Source: an uncultured Oscillospiraceae bacterium (GTDB taxonomy: Bacteria; Bacillota; Clostridia; Oscillospirales; Acutalibacteraceae). Taken from it: a stretch of DNA of 14,943 nucleotides. The translations under genes were made by a program, and so were the position numbers. The DNA is taken from assembly GCA_900550315.1 (NCBI GenBank), contig URRK01000016.1:1-14943 (forward strand). Direction: 5' to 3'. This document shows, one piece after another, positions 6,054 to 13,539 of the stretch. Each line of letters starts with the position of its first letter. Position 1 is the first letter of the stretch. The notes beneath the pieces are model-generated. The model saw only the letters and a program-made list of their open reading frames with translations, was not told the DNA's origin and made no database searches.

Positions 6054-7817
6054 TTATCCCTTTATAACCTTTAAAATGTTTTTAACTTTCTGAACGTTTT
6101 TGCCGCCAAGAACACTTCGTGCAATCTTCTTTGCCAATGTTGATTTAATCTCCACCGCATTATCTGCGTAAAACTTTTGAGTAATCTTTGCATCTTGTTC
6201 CATGTCGGTTAAGACTTCAAGGAACATCGGAGCAGCCGATTTCTCACCAAACTTTCCGATAACTGCATCTAATTCCTCGGCATCTGAAACGCAATAATAT
6301 TCATAGCCCAGAGAAGTTGCCCAGCCTGCCGCAACATTTACGTGCTCGGCGGAAATATAGTCGTTCAGGGTTGCTATTTTTTCCCGCCCCATAATAAAGT
6401 GAAACTCGGAACCGCCGCCATTATTCAAAAGAATAATTCTAACATTCGGACCAATACTTCTGAGTCCTGCAGCGTTCATATCATAAAAGAAACTCAAGTC
6501 GCCGACTATCAAAAATGCCAGTTCATCTGTGGACGCCGCTTGCCCTGCAAATGTAGATACACAACCATCAATTCCAAGCGCACCAACATTACTGTATGTG
6601 CGAATACCTTTTGCAAGTTTGTAATACTGCATTACGCGGGTGCTATTTAAAATTGCCAAATGCAATACAGACTTTTCGGGAATAACCTCGGAGACCCGCT
6701 TGCCAACATACATATTAGAGAAACCAAATTCGGGCAATTTAATTTTTGCAAGCTCATTTTCCCAGCTACGGGCATACTCCCCGTTGTTTTGGTTTTCTTG
6801 TGGAATAAGCTCAAGCATTTTGGTTAAAAACCGCTCAAAGCTTACTTCAAACACTGCGGTCAGGCTTTTGTAGGCGTCCCTTACCACGGTGCCCTGCGTA
6901 ATAAGCCAGTTTTCCATTTGCTTGTAATGTCGCCTTAAAAACGGGCGCAGGTTGTAAGCGGCCAAATTGTTACCAACCGAAATTACAAGATCCGGCACCA
7001 GCTTTTCAAGGGAGCTTGCACCGTTAATTTCCGAAACGGGGTAGGTGTAAACACACCCGTTACAGTCAAGGTTAGACAAATGCTCTACCGAGAAAACGCA
7101 GTTGCATTTTTGGTACATTTGGTTTAAAAGGGCTACGCAGGCGTTATTAAAGCAAACATTTTGGCCTATTACAAATAAAACGCGCCGACAACCGGCCAAT
7201 TTACTCGCAAACCGCTCCCATGTTTTTGCGTCGTTTTCTAAATTGATCCACTCGATCTTTCGCTCCGGCGGCAGTTTTTTATTATCGTAAATATCGGTTC
7301 TGCCTACAATTGGAATATTAATGTGTACCGGGCCGGCGCCGTGATGCGTTAGCTCCAGCAATGCCTCGTTCACCAAGCGGTTACACAGCCATTCGTCATT
7401 TTCGTTTTCTACCACCGGTAACGAAACGCTTTTTTTAATAACCCCGTTAAAAATGTTGCTTTGCTCAATTTTTTGTATTTCAAGCTGCCCTTGAAAATAG
7501 GGGTTTTTATCGGCCGTTATGGCAAGAACGGGCACGCTTTGGTAAAAGGCCTCGGTAACGCCGGGAAGGTAGTTACAAACCGCCGTTCCAGAGGTGCAAA
7601 CGCAGGCGCACGGCTTTTGAGTTTGCTGCGCAACGCCCATGGCAAAATATGCCGCGCTGCGCTCATCTACAACCGAATAGCAGGTAAAAAAATCGTCTGT
7701 TTCTATAGAATGGATCAACGGAATATCACTCCCGCCGGGAGACAGCACAACATTGCTGATATGGTACTGTTTTAAAAGATCCACCAAAATTTGTACGCTG
7801 CGAAAGCTGGAATTCAT
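6054..7817 (-). CDS. MenD-like thiamine-diphosphate-dependent enzyme
   Basis: A 587-residue ThDP enzyme closest in layout to MenD (SEPHCHC synthase). The Pyr domain has VLSPGGSDIPL (24-34), VVDERSAAYFAMG with the cofactor-activating Glu52, and CTSGTAVCNYLPGVTEA (74-90). The PP domain has VGDLSFFYDMNA (437-448) and NNGGGSEFHF (464-473), the metal-diphosphate motif in its MenD form. Where MenD reads SPGSRS, NSxxxR and SNRGASGIDG, this protein has SPGGSD, NSTRVM (390-395) and SNVGALGIDG (408-417), so arginines that hold the acidic substrates in MenD are missing. It is therefore unlikely to make menaquinone; more likely it couples a decarboxylated keto acid to a polysaccharide precursor. GGAG lies nine bases before the ATG. 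The 5' half looks resident in codon use and the 3' part like the imported cassette. Confidence 0.85.
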   Translation of the reverse strand: MNSSFRSVQILVDLLKQYHISNVVLSPGGSDIPLIHSIETDDFFTCYSVVDERSAAYFAMGVAQQTQKPCACVCTSGTAVCNYLPGVTEAFYQSVPVLAITADKNPYFQGQLEIQKIEQSNIFNGVIKKSVSLPVVENENDEWLCNRLVNEALLELTHHGAGPVHINIPIVGRTDIYDNKKLPPERKIEWINLENDAKTWERFASKLAGCRRVLFVIGQNVCFNNACVALLNQMYQKCNCVFSVEHLSNLDCNGCVYTYPVSEINGASSLEKLVPDLVISVGNNLAAYNLRPFLRRHYKQMENWLITQGTVVRDAYKSLTAVFEVSFERFLTKMLELIPQENQNNGEYARSWENELAKIKLPEFGFSNMYVGKRVSEVIPEKSVLHLAILNSTRVMQYYKLAKGIRTYSNVGALGIDGCVSTFAGQAASTDELAFLIVGDLSFFYDMNAAGLRSIGPNVRIILLNNGGGSEFHFIMGREKIATLNDYISAEHVNVAAGWATSLGYEYYCVSDAEELDAVIGKFGEKSAAPMFLEVLTDMEQDAKITQKFYADNAVEIKSTLAKKIARSVLGGKNVQKVKNILKVIKG

Positions 7818-7841
7818 TTTCTTATTCTCCTAACATGTATC

Positions 7842-8972
7842 TCATTTTAACAGTTCAAAAAATGTAGTAGGCAAAGCGTCGTAATACTTTTTTTCAAAAT
7901 AGGGCGCAAGAGTATGGCTTACTTTGTTAAAAATTAACTGCTTTGCCATTTCAAACGCCTGAGCCGGCGTACTTGCCAAATGAACATATTCATCATATAC
8001 TCCGACGAACCAATCGGCGCCGGTGGTAACTTTATGGTCGGTTGTTTTAATAATTACAACCGGCGTACCGGCCGCTAAGGCAAAAATTGTTCCATGATAC
8101 CTATCGGTTACTATAACCTCGTATTTTGAATAACGCTCGATCTCCTGCAGGATGTATTTTTCGGCGTTGGCAACAATTTCTTTGGTTTTAATTTCTTTGG
8201 TTGTATCGGTTCTTTCTACCTTGGCCAAGCTGCTGCATTGCTGCATTAAAGCCAAAATTTCCTCGTCTGAATAAAACTTTTCACTATCATCTCTGCAACA
8301 AAACAAAATGCCCGACCTTTTATAGTTAAAATTAAATTTGCCAATAAGAGTTGTTACAATATCAGGGTAAAGCAGCACCCTTAGGTCGGGAAACATTTGC
8401 TGCGCGGTTTGGAAAGAAACCTTGTCTCTTGCCAAAAAAAGCATATTTTTTGCGCTGTTGTACACGCGGGCGGTGTTTTGTTTTCGGCTTTCGCTTTCAA
8501 AAAAAACGGTTTGCGGAAGCATAAGCATTGGGGCGTTTGGCAGCAACTTAATGACCTCGCAGTGCATTTCGTCGGCGTATCCACCTAAATCTGTAGTGGT
8601 ATATCCGCTTTGAAAAACAATAATATCGCCCGGCTTAAACGCCGCTTTTAAATATTTTTTTGCGCTGAATTTGGTGTTTACCAGGGCATTGGTTTCAATT
8701 TCAATAATCTCCCAACCGCAAAAATGCTTTTTTAGCCATTTTCTTATGCAAACGCCTTGAGCTAAATCGCCCAAATTGTTGTGGGCGGGAATACCAATAT
8801 AAAAAATGCGTTTTTGGTTATGCGCACGCGTTAACTGCTTTTTTGTGCTGCGGTAAAGCTTAAACTGCCCCGGCAACCGCTTTAACGGTTTAAGAAACCT
8901 TCGGTAGGTTTTTACCACCAGGGTGTTTAGCAGTTGATTGGCCCTTATTTTTTCTTTTGTTGTTTTATTCAT
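7842..8972 (-). CDS. Polysaccharide pyruvyl transferase family protein
   Basis: A 376-residue protein of the CsaB/WcaK/EpsO-type family (PF04230). Visible marks are IPAHNNLGDLAQ at 61-72 near the first beta strand, MLPQTVFF at 151-158, LLYPD at 200-204, and the GT-B-like C-terminal signature VTDRYHGTIFALAAGTPVVI at 288-307. About 50 basic residues precede the fold. Members transfer a pyruvyl group from phosphoenolpyruvate to a sugar as a ketal, although some cluster members have unproven activity. AAGGGG lies six bases before the ATG. It sits 24 bases ahead of the MenD-like gene and 30 bases after the polymerase gene. A pyruvyl or other acidic substituent on the repeat unit is the likely outcome. 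Confidence 0.87.
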   Translation of the reverse strand: MNKTTKEKIRANQLLNTLVVKTYRRFLKPLKRLPGQFKLYRSTKKQLTRAHNQKRIFYIGIPAHNNLGDLAQGVCIRKWLKKHFCGWEIIEIETNALVNTKFSAKKYLKAAFKPGDIIVFQSGYTTTDLGGYADEMHCEVIKLLPNAPMLMLPQTVFFESESRKQNTARVYNSAKNMLFLARDKVSFQTAQQMFPDLRVLLYPDIVTTLIGKFNFNYKRSGILFCCRDDSEKFYSDEEILALMQQCSSLAKVERTDTTKEIKTKEIVANAEKYILQEIERYSKYEVIVTDRYHGTIFALAAGTPVVIIKTTDHKVTTGADWFVGVYDEYVHLASTPAQAFEMAKQLIFNKVSHTLAPYFEKKYYDALPTTFFELLK

Positions 8973-9002
8973 AAAAAGCCCCTTTAAACATGAATTTACT
9001 TT

Positions 9003-10073
9003 TTACTGCCAAAAAAACCGATAGGGAATTAAAATGGAATACGACGCTTTGTAAACCGCAACCCCAATGCACAAAAGCGTTATGAGCACGCCGGTTAAAA
9101 TTTTTGTATCTTTACTTTTTAGGGCGCTGACGCTATTGGAGATTACCGCCATTTCGCCAAAAGCAAAATAATAACTCATGCGCTCTACAATTGTACTAAC
9201 GGTATTGCGCATGATAAGCGTAACGGCACTAACAAACACCATGTACACAAACAGGGCGTAGTGCGGGTCTTCTTTATCGCGAAACAGCAAACCAAAGACC
9301 AGCACTGCCAGATAAATGGCAATTGCAACCAGACCGCCCGAATCGGCACCCTTGCCGATCTTGTAATGATCGTCGATAAAAAAGTTTACAATTTGAAACA
9401 GGCGGGAAAGCAGCAGGGCGGTCGCAATGGCTCCGGCTGCCACCAGCAAATAGCCCTTTAAATTAAGGCTTAATTTACCAAGCAGGTAAACCAGCGCAAA
9501 AACAACGGCGCTGGCGTGAAAGGTTGCGGCCAACACAACCAGCAAAAAAAACGGAATAAACCGGTTTTTTTTGCACTGCTCTATTGCCCAAAGGCAAATG
9601 CACATAGCAACGGCCTGCCGCATTCCCTGCACCATAAAATTAAACAGCCCCAGGCAGTTAAAAACCGTAAGCGCCAGCACAACATCTTTACAGTTTTTTT
9701 GCGCAAAACGGCAAACCGAAACGGCAAAAAACGCACCGGAAAAAATTAAGATCCACTGCTGATTTTTAAACAGCTTAGCCAAAAGCCACACGCACAGCTG
9801 AAAGCCGTATTCCAGGTCGGTATTTTTTAAGTATTGAATTAGGCCGGAGAGCGGAACCTTAGCGGTAGACCGCCAAAAATCGCAGTAGAATTGCGTGTCG
9901 CCCGAGCCGTTGCCGGGGTTACGCAGGCCTACCATTAAAAAAAGCACCAGCCCTGCCAACACCAAGTATTTGGTTTTAATTTTTTGGTTGCCGTTTACCG
10001 ATTGACCGCTGAGCAGCTCTAAAAGTAAACAAATTAACACCGGCGAGGCCATATACAGCAAATATACCGCCAT
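9003..10073 (-). CDS. EpsG-like polysaccharide polymerase
   Basis: A 356-residue membrane protein with about 9-10 hydrophobic helices, matching the EpsG family (Wzy-like polymerases of Gram-positive exopolysaccharide clusters). Diagnostic pieces are VGLRNPGNGSGDTQFY (48-63, the family's GLR...G.D..Y loop), MRQAVAM (151-157) and FHASAVVFALVYLL (185-198). It should join lipid-linked repeat units on the outer face of the membrane. AGGGG lies about seven bases before the ATG at 10073; an ATG six bases further upstream is followed directly by a stop and cannot be used. The gap to the preceding glycosyltransferase gene is 10 bases. It is in resident-type DNA, whereas the partner flippase is in the imported cassette. 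Confidence 0.85.
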   Translation of the reverse strand: MAVYLLYMASPVLICLLLELLSGQSVNGNQKIKTKYLVLAGLVLFLMVGLRNPGNGSGDTQFYCDFWRSTAKVPLSGLIQYLKNTDLEYGFQLCVWLLAKLFKNQQWILIFSGAFFAVSVCRFAQKNCKDVVLALTVFNCLGLFNFMVQGMRQAVAMCICLWAIEQCKKNRFIPFFLLVVLAATFHASAVVFALVYLLGKLSLNLKGYLLVAAGAIATALLLSRLFQIVNFFIDDHYKIGKGADSGGLVAIAIYLAVLVFGLLFRDKEDPHYALFVYMVFVSAVTLIMRNTVSTIVERMSYYFAFGEMAVISNSVSALKSKDTKILTGVLITLLCIGVAVYKASYSILIPYRFFWQ

Positions 10074-10083
10074 TTACATTCCC

Positions 10084-11283
10084 CTAACTTTGTAATAACT
10101 CCTGAAACAAATTGCAATATTCCTGCAGCGTTTGGCTGCCGCTAAACCGCTGCGCGTATTCGGTGCAGGCCCGCGGGCTGATTTTGCCCGGCCCGCAAAG
10201 GTTTAAAATGCTTTGCTTTGCGGCGCTAAGGTTACCGGTTGACACCACGCTGCCAACGCCATTGCCAACAATTTCGGCACAGCCACCGGTGTTAAAGGTA
10301 ACAACCGGGGTGCCACAGGCCAAGGCCTCCATATTAACGGTGGGATAATTTTCCTCCCTTGTGGGGTTAAAAAACACATCTGCCGCGGAATAAATTTCGG
10401 CCAGTTGGGTTGCGTTTTCGGTTCTTTTAATCCACAAAATGTTGCCCGGCAGCGCGGTTGGGTTTTGGTTGCCCGCGCCAACCAGCACAATTTTAAAACT
10501 GTCATCCAGCTGCTGCGCAAGACTTAGAAAGGCGTCTAACCCCTTACGGTTGCTCCAAGCCGAAGCCACGCCCAAAACAATTTTTTTGTTTTGCAGGCCG
10601 TACTTTTGCCTAAAATTGCTGCCGATTGGGCAAAAGGTATTTAATGAAATGCCGTTGTGAATAACCCGAACCGGGTAGCCGCTTAAAAACGACTGCGACA
10701 CCAAATTTTTTAACCAGCCGGAGGGGGTAACAAGCGTTAGGTTTGGTACATTTTGCAGCCACGCCTTTTTCCGCGGCCACATTTTTGCGGTTTTATCTAC
10801 AAAAGTGTAGGGGTAAAGGCGGTAACGCGGGCAGTGGTGGCAGCCGGTTTTCCATTTTTCGCACTGCTCCATGGTAAAGTGCGAGCATTGCGCGGTAAAG
10901 GCCCAGCAATCGTGCAGCGTCCAAACAACCGGAGTGTTGCTTTTTTTTAAAAACGAAAACAGCATTGGAAGGTTTACATACCACCCGTGCAAATTGTGCA
11001 GGTGAATAACATCCGGCTGAATTTTTTGAATTTGCCGCAGCAGCGCCGCCGTACCAAGCTTAGAGCCGGTTCCGCTAATTCCCGTAAAGGCGGCGGTAGT
11101 GCGGTGCAGCAGGTTTTCGGCCCGGCTGCCAAAAAAGCGGTGCCCGGCCGGGGCGGCTTGCCCCCTGCGCTTTTCGGAAAAGGTGTAGGCCTGCCCGCCG
11201 GCCGCCCTAACGGCGTTGGCAACGCCGAGCATAACGCCGCCGGTGCTGCCGTTTACAACAGAGTTGATTGAAACAATTTTCAT
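10084..11283 (-). CDS. GT4 family glycosyltransferase
   Basis: A 399-residue GT-B retaining glycosyltransferase. The N-terminal acceptor domain begins MKIVSINSVVNGSTGGV and has DVIHLHNLHGWYVN (91-104) and WTLHDCWAFTAQC (121-133), then a Cys-rich block C-x7-C-x6-C-x2-C between 133 and 151, common in the WcaC/WbaZ-like branch. The donor domain has GVASAWSNRKGLDAF (238-252), FFNPTREENYPTVNMEALACGTPVV (304-328) with the E-x7-E pair Glu311/Glu319, and a C-terminal helix. I choose ATG 11283 over the GTG at 11295, because AAGGTGG (11292-11298) sits eight bases before the ATG and covers the GTG. Probable role: addition of one sugar to the lipid-linked repeat unit at the inner face of the membrane. 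Confidence 0.9.
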   Translation of the reverse strand: MKIVSINSVVNGSTGGVMLGVANAVRAAGGQAYTFSEKRRGQAAPAGHRFFGSRAENLLHRTTAAFTGISGTGSKLGTAALLRQIQKIQPDVIHLHNLHGWYVNLPMLFSFLKKSNTPVVWTLHDCWAFTAQCSHFTMEQCEKWKTGCHHCPRYRLYPYTFVDKTAKMWPRKKAWLQNVPNLTLVTPSGWLKNLVSQSFLSGYPVRVIHNGISLNTFCPIGSNFRQKYGLQNKKIVLGVASAWSNRKGLDAFLSLAQQLDDSFKIVLVGAGNQNPTALPGNILWIKRTENATQLAEIYSAADVFFNPTREENYPTVNMEALACGTPVVTFNTGGCAEIVGNGVGSVVSTGNLSAAKQSILNLCGPGKISPRACTEYAQRFSGSQTLQEYCNLFQELLQS

Positions 11284-11291
11284 AAAGCCCG

Positions 11292-11298
11292 CCACCTT
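11292..11298 (-). promoter_or_regulatory. Ribosome binding site that decides the GT4 start
   Basis: AAGGTGG on the minus strand overlaps the stop codon of the GT2 gene and lies eight bases before ATG 11283. The competing GTG at 11295 is inside this element. Confidence 0.7.
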
Positions 11299-12271
11299 AT
11301 TTTACATTGATCTTTCTATAAACATAGCGCGCAATATTTCTTGAAACGCCAAGGCCGGCGTAAAACCCCTTATAAACCGGGTATTTAACCGCTGATTGAA
11401 AAGCGGTTGTTTTACCCCTTAGGTACATTTTGTAAACATATTCTGCCGCCGGGGTGCACCTGCGCTTAATTAAGCCAAAATACATTTTTTCGTTATTGGC
11501 GGTGGTGGCATATTCGGGGCGGCTGTTCATTTGGTCGGCGATCCAAACAAATAGGCTGTTCATTTCACGGTTAAAAAGCTCTACCTTGGTTTTACCAACC
11601 TGCTTGCCGTGGGAGCGGTTTTGAACCAAAATGTCATTCTTTAGGCAATAAAACTCGTAGCCGTTAAACAGCAGCCGATACCAATACTCAACATCTGAAA
11701 CGGTGCGAATATCCTCCCGAAAGCCGCCAACCTGCCCAACGCAGGCGGCCGGCAGCAAAAACGAGCAGCCGGAAAGCCGGTAGTTTGCAATGTTATTTAA
11801 AATAACCTGAATTGGCTTTTCGTGCACGGGAACGCTTTTGTAGCTGGGGGTTTTAATAACCTTGCCGAATTTATTAATAGATTCGGTTGCGGTACGAACG
11901 GTAACTTTTGTAAGGTCTATATTCGGGTTGTTTTTTATTAACTCATTAATAAAGGCTATTTGTTTTTCAATTTTTTGCGGATAATACAAATCGTCGTGCG
12001 AAAGCCAGGAAAACCATTCCCCGGTCATTTTTTTAAATGCAAAATTTAAAGCGGAGGAAACGCCGCCGTTTTCTTTTAAATAATACTTAATTTTATTGCC
12101 GTACGACAGAGCAATCTTTTCGCTGGCGCCGTGATCCTGCGAGCCGTCGTTAATAACTAAAATTTCGCAGTTTGGGTAGGTTTGCGCCAAGGCGGCGTTA
12201 ATGGCCTGCGCCAAAAAATTGCTGCCGTTGTACACCGGTATAATAATAGAAACTTTAGGTTGGTAGTTCAT
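11297..12271 (-). CDS. GT2 family glycosyltransferase
   Basis: A 324-residue inverting GT-A glycosyltransferase. VSIIIPVYNGSNFL (7-20) is the classical first strand, VINDGS (39-44) binds the nucleotide, GEWFSWLSHDD (84-94) carries the DxD-type metal motif, and SDVEYWYRLL in the middle carries the ED-like catalytic region. The basic C-terminal region has no clear membrane helix. I choose the ATG at 12271, since GGGGG in the last codons of the upstream gene lies eight bases before it; the ATG at 12286 has no such site. One base separates it from the cytidylyltransferase stop (TAA-A-ATG), so translation is probably coupled. Sugar specificity cannot be read. Confidence 0.92.
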   Translation of the reverse strand: MNYQPKVSIIIPVYNGSNFLAQAINAALAQTYPNCEILVINDGSQDHGASEKIALSYGNKIKYYLKENGGVSSALNFAFKKMTGEWFSWLSHDDLYYPQKIEKQIAFINELIKNNPNIDLTKVTVRTATESINKFGKVIKTPSYKSVPVHEKPIQVILNNIANYRLSGCSFLLPAACVGQVGGFREDIRTVSDVEYWYRLLFNGYEFYCLKNDILVQNRSHGKQVGKTKVELFNREMNSLFVWIADQMNSRPEYATTANNEKMYFGLIKRRCTPAAEYVYKMYLRGKTTAFQSAVKYPVYKGFYAGLGVSRNIARYVYRKINVK

Positions 12272-12272
12272 T

Positions 12273-12686
12273 TTACTTGCCCCCATTCAGCCGGTTTCTA
12301 AGAATGGTAGAGGAAATGCCGTTGGTATGGTCTAAATAAACAATTTGCACCCCTACCGGGGCAAACTGCGCCTCAAACTGCTGCCACTGCGGCGTTCCTT
12401 TCCAGTCGGACCCGACAAACATTTTTTGAAACTGATATTGTTGCCAAGCCGAAAATTTATTTTTGTTTATTTGGGGCACAACCCTGTCAACATAACGAAT
12501 GGCCTGAACAATGGCGCAGCGCTCCTCAAACGGAATAATTGGCAGCTTATTTTTATCGTGCAGAACAAGTTCGTCGGTGCTTACGCCTACAATTAAATAA
12601 TCGCACTGCTCTTTTGCCCGTTTTAAAATGTTTAAATGCCCAATATGAAACATATCGTAAACGCCGGTGGTGTACCCAATAATCAT
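12273..12686 (-). CDS. TagD-like cytidylyltransferase (glycerol-3-phosphate type)
   Basis: A 137-residue single-domain nucleotidyltransferase of the HxGH family. It has GVYDMFHIGHLNILKRAKE near 8-26 with the catalytic HIGH at 14-17, LIVGVSTDELV near 31-41, a VGSDWKG block near 94-100, and the C-terminal ISST at 124-127 that matches the ISTT of TagD-type enzymes. These proteins activate a phospho-alcohol, usually sn-glycerol 3-phosphate, with CTP to give a CDP-alcohol. The next upstream gene is a CDP-alcohol phosphotransferase, only two bases away, so producer and user are probably paired. No TagB/TagF glycerophosphotransferase is in the window. The binding site AAAGGA is about 11 bases before the ATG. 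The alcohol could also be another small phospho-polyol. Confidence 0.87.
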   Translation of the reverse strand: MIIGYTTGVYDMFHIGHLNILKRAKEQCDYLIVGVSTDELVLHDKNKLPIIPFEERCAIVQAIRYVDRVVPQINKNKFSAWQQYQFQKMFVGSDWKGTPQWQQFEAQFAPVGVQIVYLDHTNGISSTILRNRLNGGK

Positions 12687-12688
12687 AA

Positions 12689-13477
12689 TCAGTCTTTTCC
12701 TTTATTCATTTTGTTTTGTGCATATTTTTCAAACGCGGTTGCCTTCTTGCAGTACAAAACGCACACCGCTAAAAACGAAAGCAGATAATACAGCGCGTAG
12801 CAGCAAAGCATAATATCAAAGGTGTTGGTAAACAGCGCCACAAAAAGCCACGGCATAAACAACCCAGCAACCCCAAAGTTTTTATCTATTTGCTCGCGAA
12901 TATAGGCAAAGCTTTTTTTGTCCTCGGTATCTTTCAGCGTTATTTCGTTAAGCTCGCCAAGAATTTTTTTGCCGGCAAAAAAACAGTTTAGGTATTTTTG
13001 GTGAATAAGCCGCATGTAAATATTGGCCACGGCGCTTGCGCCGCCAATTAAAATAAACCAAAAGCGGTATTGCAGCGGCATTAAAAAAGAGGTGTGGTAG
13101 GCTGCCATACCAAGGGCTACCGTTGTAAAGGAAAACGGGCCGTACCCGGCAACGGCGTCGTAAAAATCGCCCATAAAAGTTTTTACCTTTTTAACCCTGG
13201 CAATGTTTCCGTCTACACAATCCAGCACCAGCCAAAAGTTTGTTAAAATAACGCCCGCAAGCATACACCAAAAATTGTTTATGCTAAGCAAAACGGCCGC
13301 CGCCAAAATAACAAACCACGAAAGCAATGAAACCATGTTGGCCGTCCAGCCCATGTTAATAAACAGGTAGGTAACGGGAAAAGAGGCTTTTCGCACCCAA
13401 AGCTGCACCCAAAGGGAACTGCGGCTGTTTTTCTTTTTGGTTAGCGACGCGGTAATGTCTTTAAACTTATACTTCAA
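12689..13477 (-). CDS. CDP-alcohol phosphatidyltransferase family membrane protein
   Basis: A roughly 262-residue membrane protein with about 5-6 helices. The family motif D-x2-D-G-x2-A-R-x8-G-x3-D-x3-D is seen at 86-111: Asp86, Asp89, Gly90, Ala93-Arg94, Gly103 and Asp107 are present, but the last aspartate, usually the catalytic base, is a glycine (GDFYDAVAGYG). WTANMVSLLSW ahead of it matches the usual TPN-type entry to the fold. It should transfer a phospho-alcohol from a CDP-alcohol to an acceptor hydroxyl in or at the membrane; the adjacent cytidylyltransferase would supply the CDP-alcohol. No ATG fits: AAGGAG at 13487-13492 precedes two in-frame TTG codons, at 13483 (3 bases) and 13477 (9 bases); the second is better spaced. 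The 62 bases between it and the preceding gene show no terminator. Confidence 0.82.
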   Translation of the reverse strand: MKYKFKDITASLTKKKNSRSSLWVQLWVRKASFPVTYLFINMGWTANMVSLLSWFVILAAAVLLSINNFWCMLAGVILTNFWLVLDCVDGNIARVKKVKTFMGDFYDAVAGYGPFSFTTVALGMAAYHTSFLMPLQYRFWFILIGGASAVANIYMRLIHQKYLNCFFAGKKILGELNEITLKDTEDKKSFAYIREQIDKNFGVAGLFMPWLFVALFTNTFDIMLCCYALYYLLSFLAVCVLYCKKATAFEKYAQNKMNKGKD

Positions 13478-13486
13478 TTTCAACTT

Positions 13487-13492
13487 CTCCTT
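13487..13492 (-). promoter_or_regulatory. Ribosome binding site before a TTG start
   Basis: AAGGAG on the minus strand, nine bases before the TTG at 13477 and three before the TTG at 13483. It supports a non-ATG start for the CDP-alcohol phosphotransferase gene. Confidence 0.65.
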
Positions 13493-13539
13493 AACGCTAC
13501 TACACGCAGACTTTTTACTACAACACGGGGGTTGCCGAT

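Larger units (their letters stand above)
2716..6700. other. Probable imported cassette (flippase, GT, SDR, part of MenD-like gene)
   Basis: This stretch differs in base and codon use from both flanks. By hand count, 7 of 17 arginine codons in the glycosyltransferase gene at 4254-5201 are AGA, against 0 of 21 in the nucleotidyltransferase at 104-1300. Sample 60-base blocks give 22 G+C at 3001-3060, against 31 at 13021-13080 and 43 at 11101-11160. The left boundary is sharp, between the flippase stop and the older flippase tail (about 2712-2745). The right boundary is inside the MenD-like gene and only approximate (about 6500-6850). The contrast is gradual rather than absolute: the pyruvyl transferase gene outside it also uses some AGA. 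No transposase, integrase or terminal repeat is visible, so simple recombination is more likely than a mobile element. Confidence 0.6.

Noticed and set aside
6054..7817. Annotating the ThDP enzyme as menaquinone MenD.
   Set aside because: No other men genes nearby, and the arginines that bind MenD substrates are replaced; it sits in a polysaccharide operon.
10203..11271. Several overlapping open frames on both strands within the GT4 gene (for example 10203-10520, 10974-11222 on the minus strand, 10987-11271 on the plus strand).
   Set aside because: They are shadows of a well-supported GT4 gene in GC-rich DNA, with low-complexity Pro/Arg/Gly-rich products and no binding sites.
12273..12686. 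Calling the locus a wall teichoic acid cluster because of the TagD-like gene.
   Set aside because: No TagA, TagB, TagF or TarL-like gene is present, while an EpsG-like polymerase and Wzx-type flippase are.
13478..13539. Two similar short strings (CGTGTTGTAGTA and GCGTGTAGTAG) in the gap before the CDP-alcohol phosphotransferase gene, as an operator.
   Set aside because: Imperfect, very short, and not symmetric; no basis for a binding-site call.
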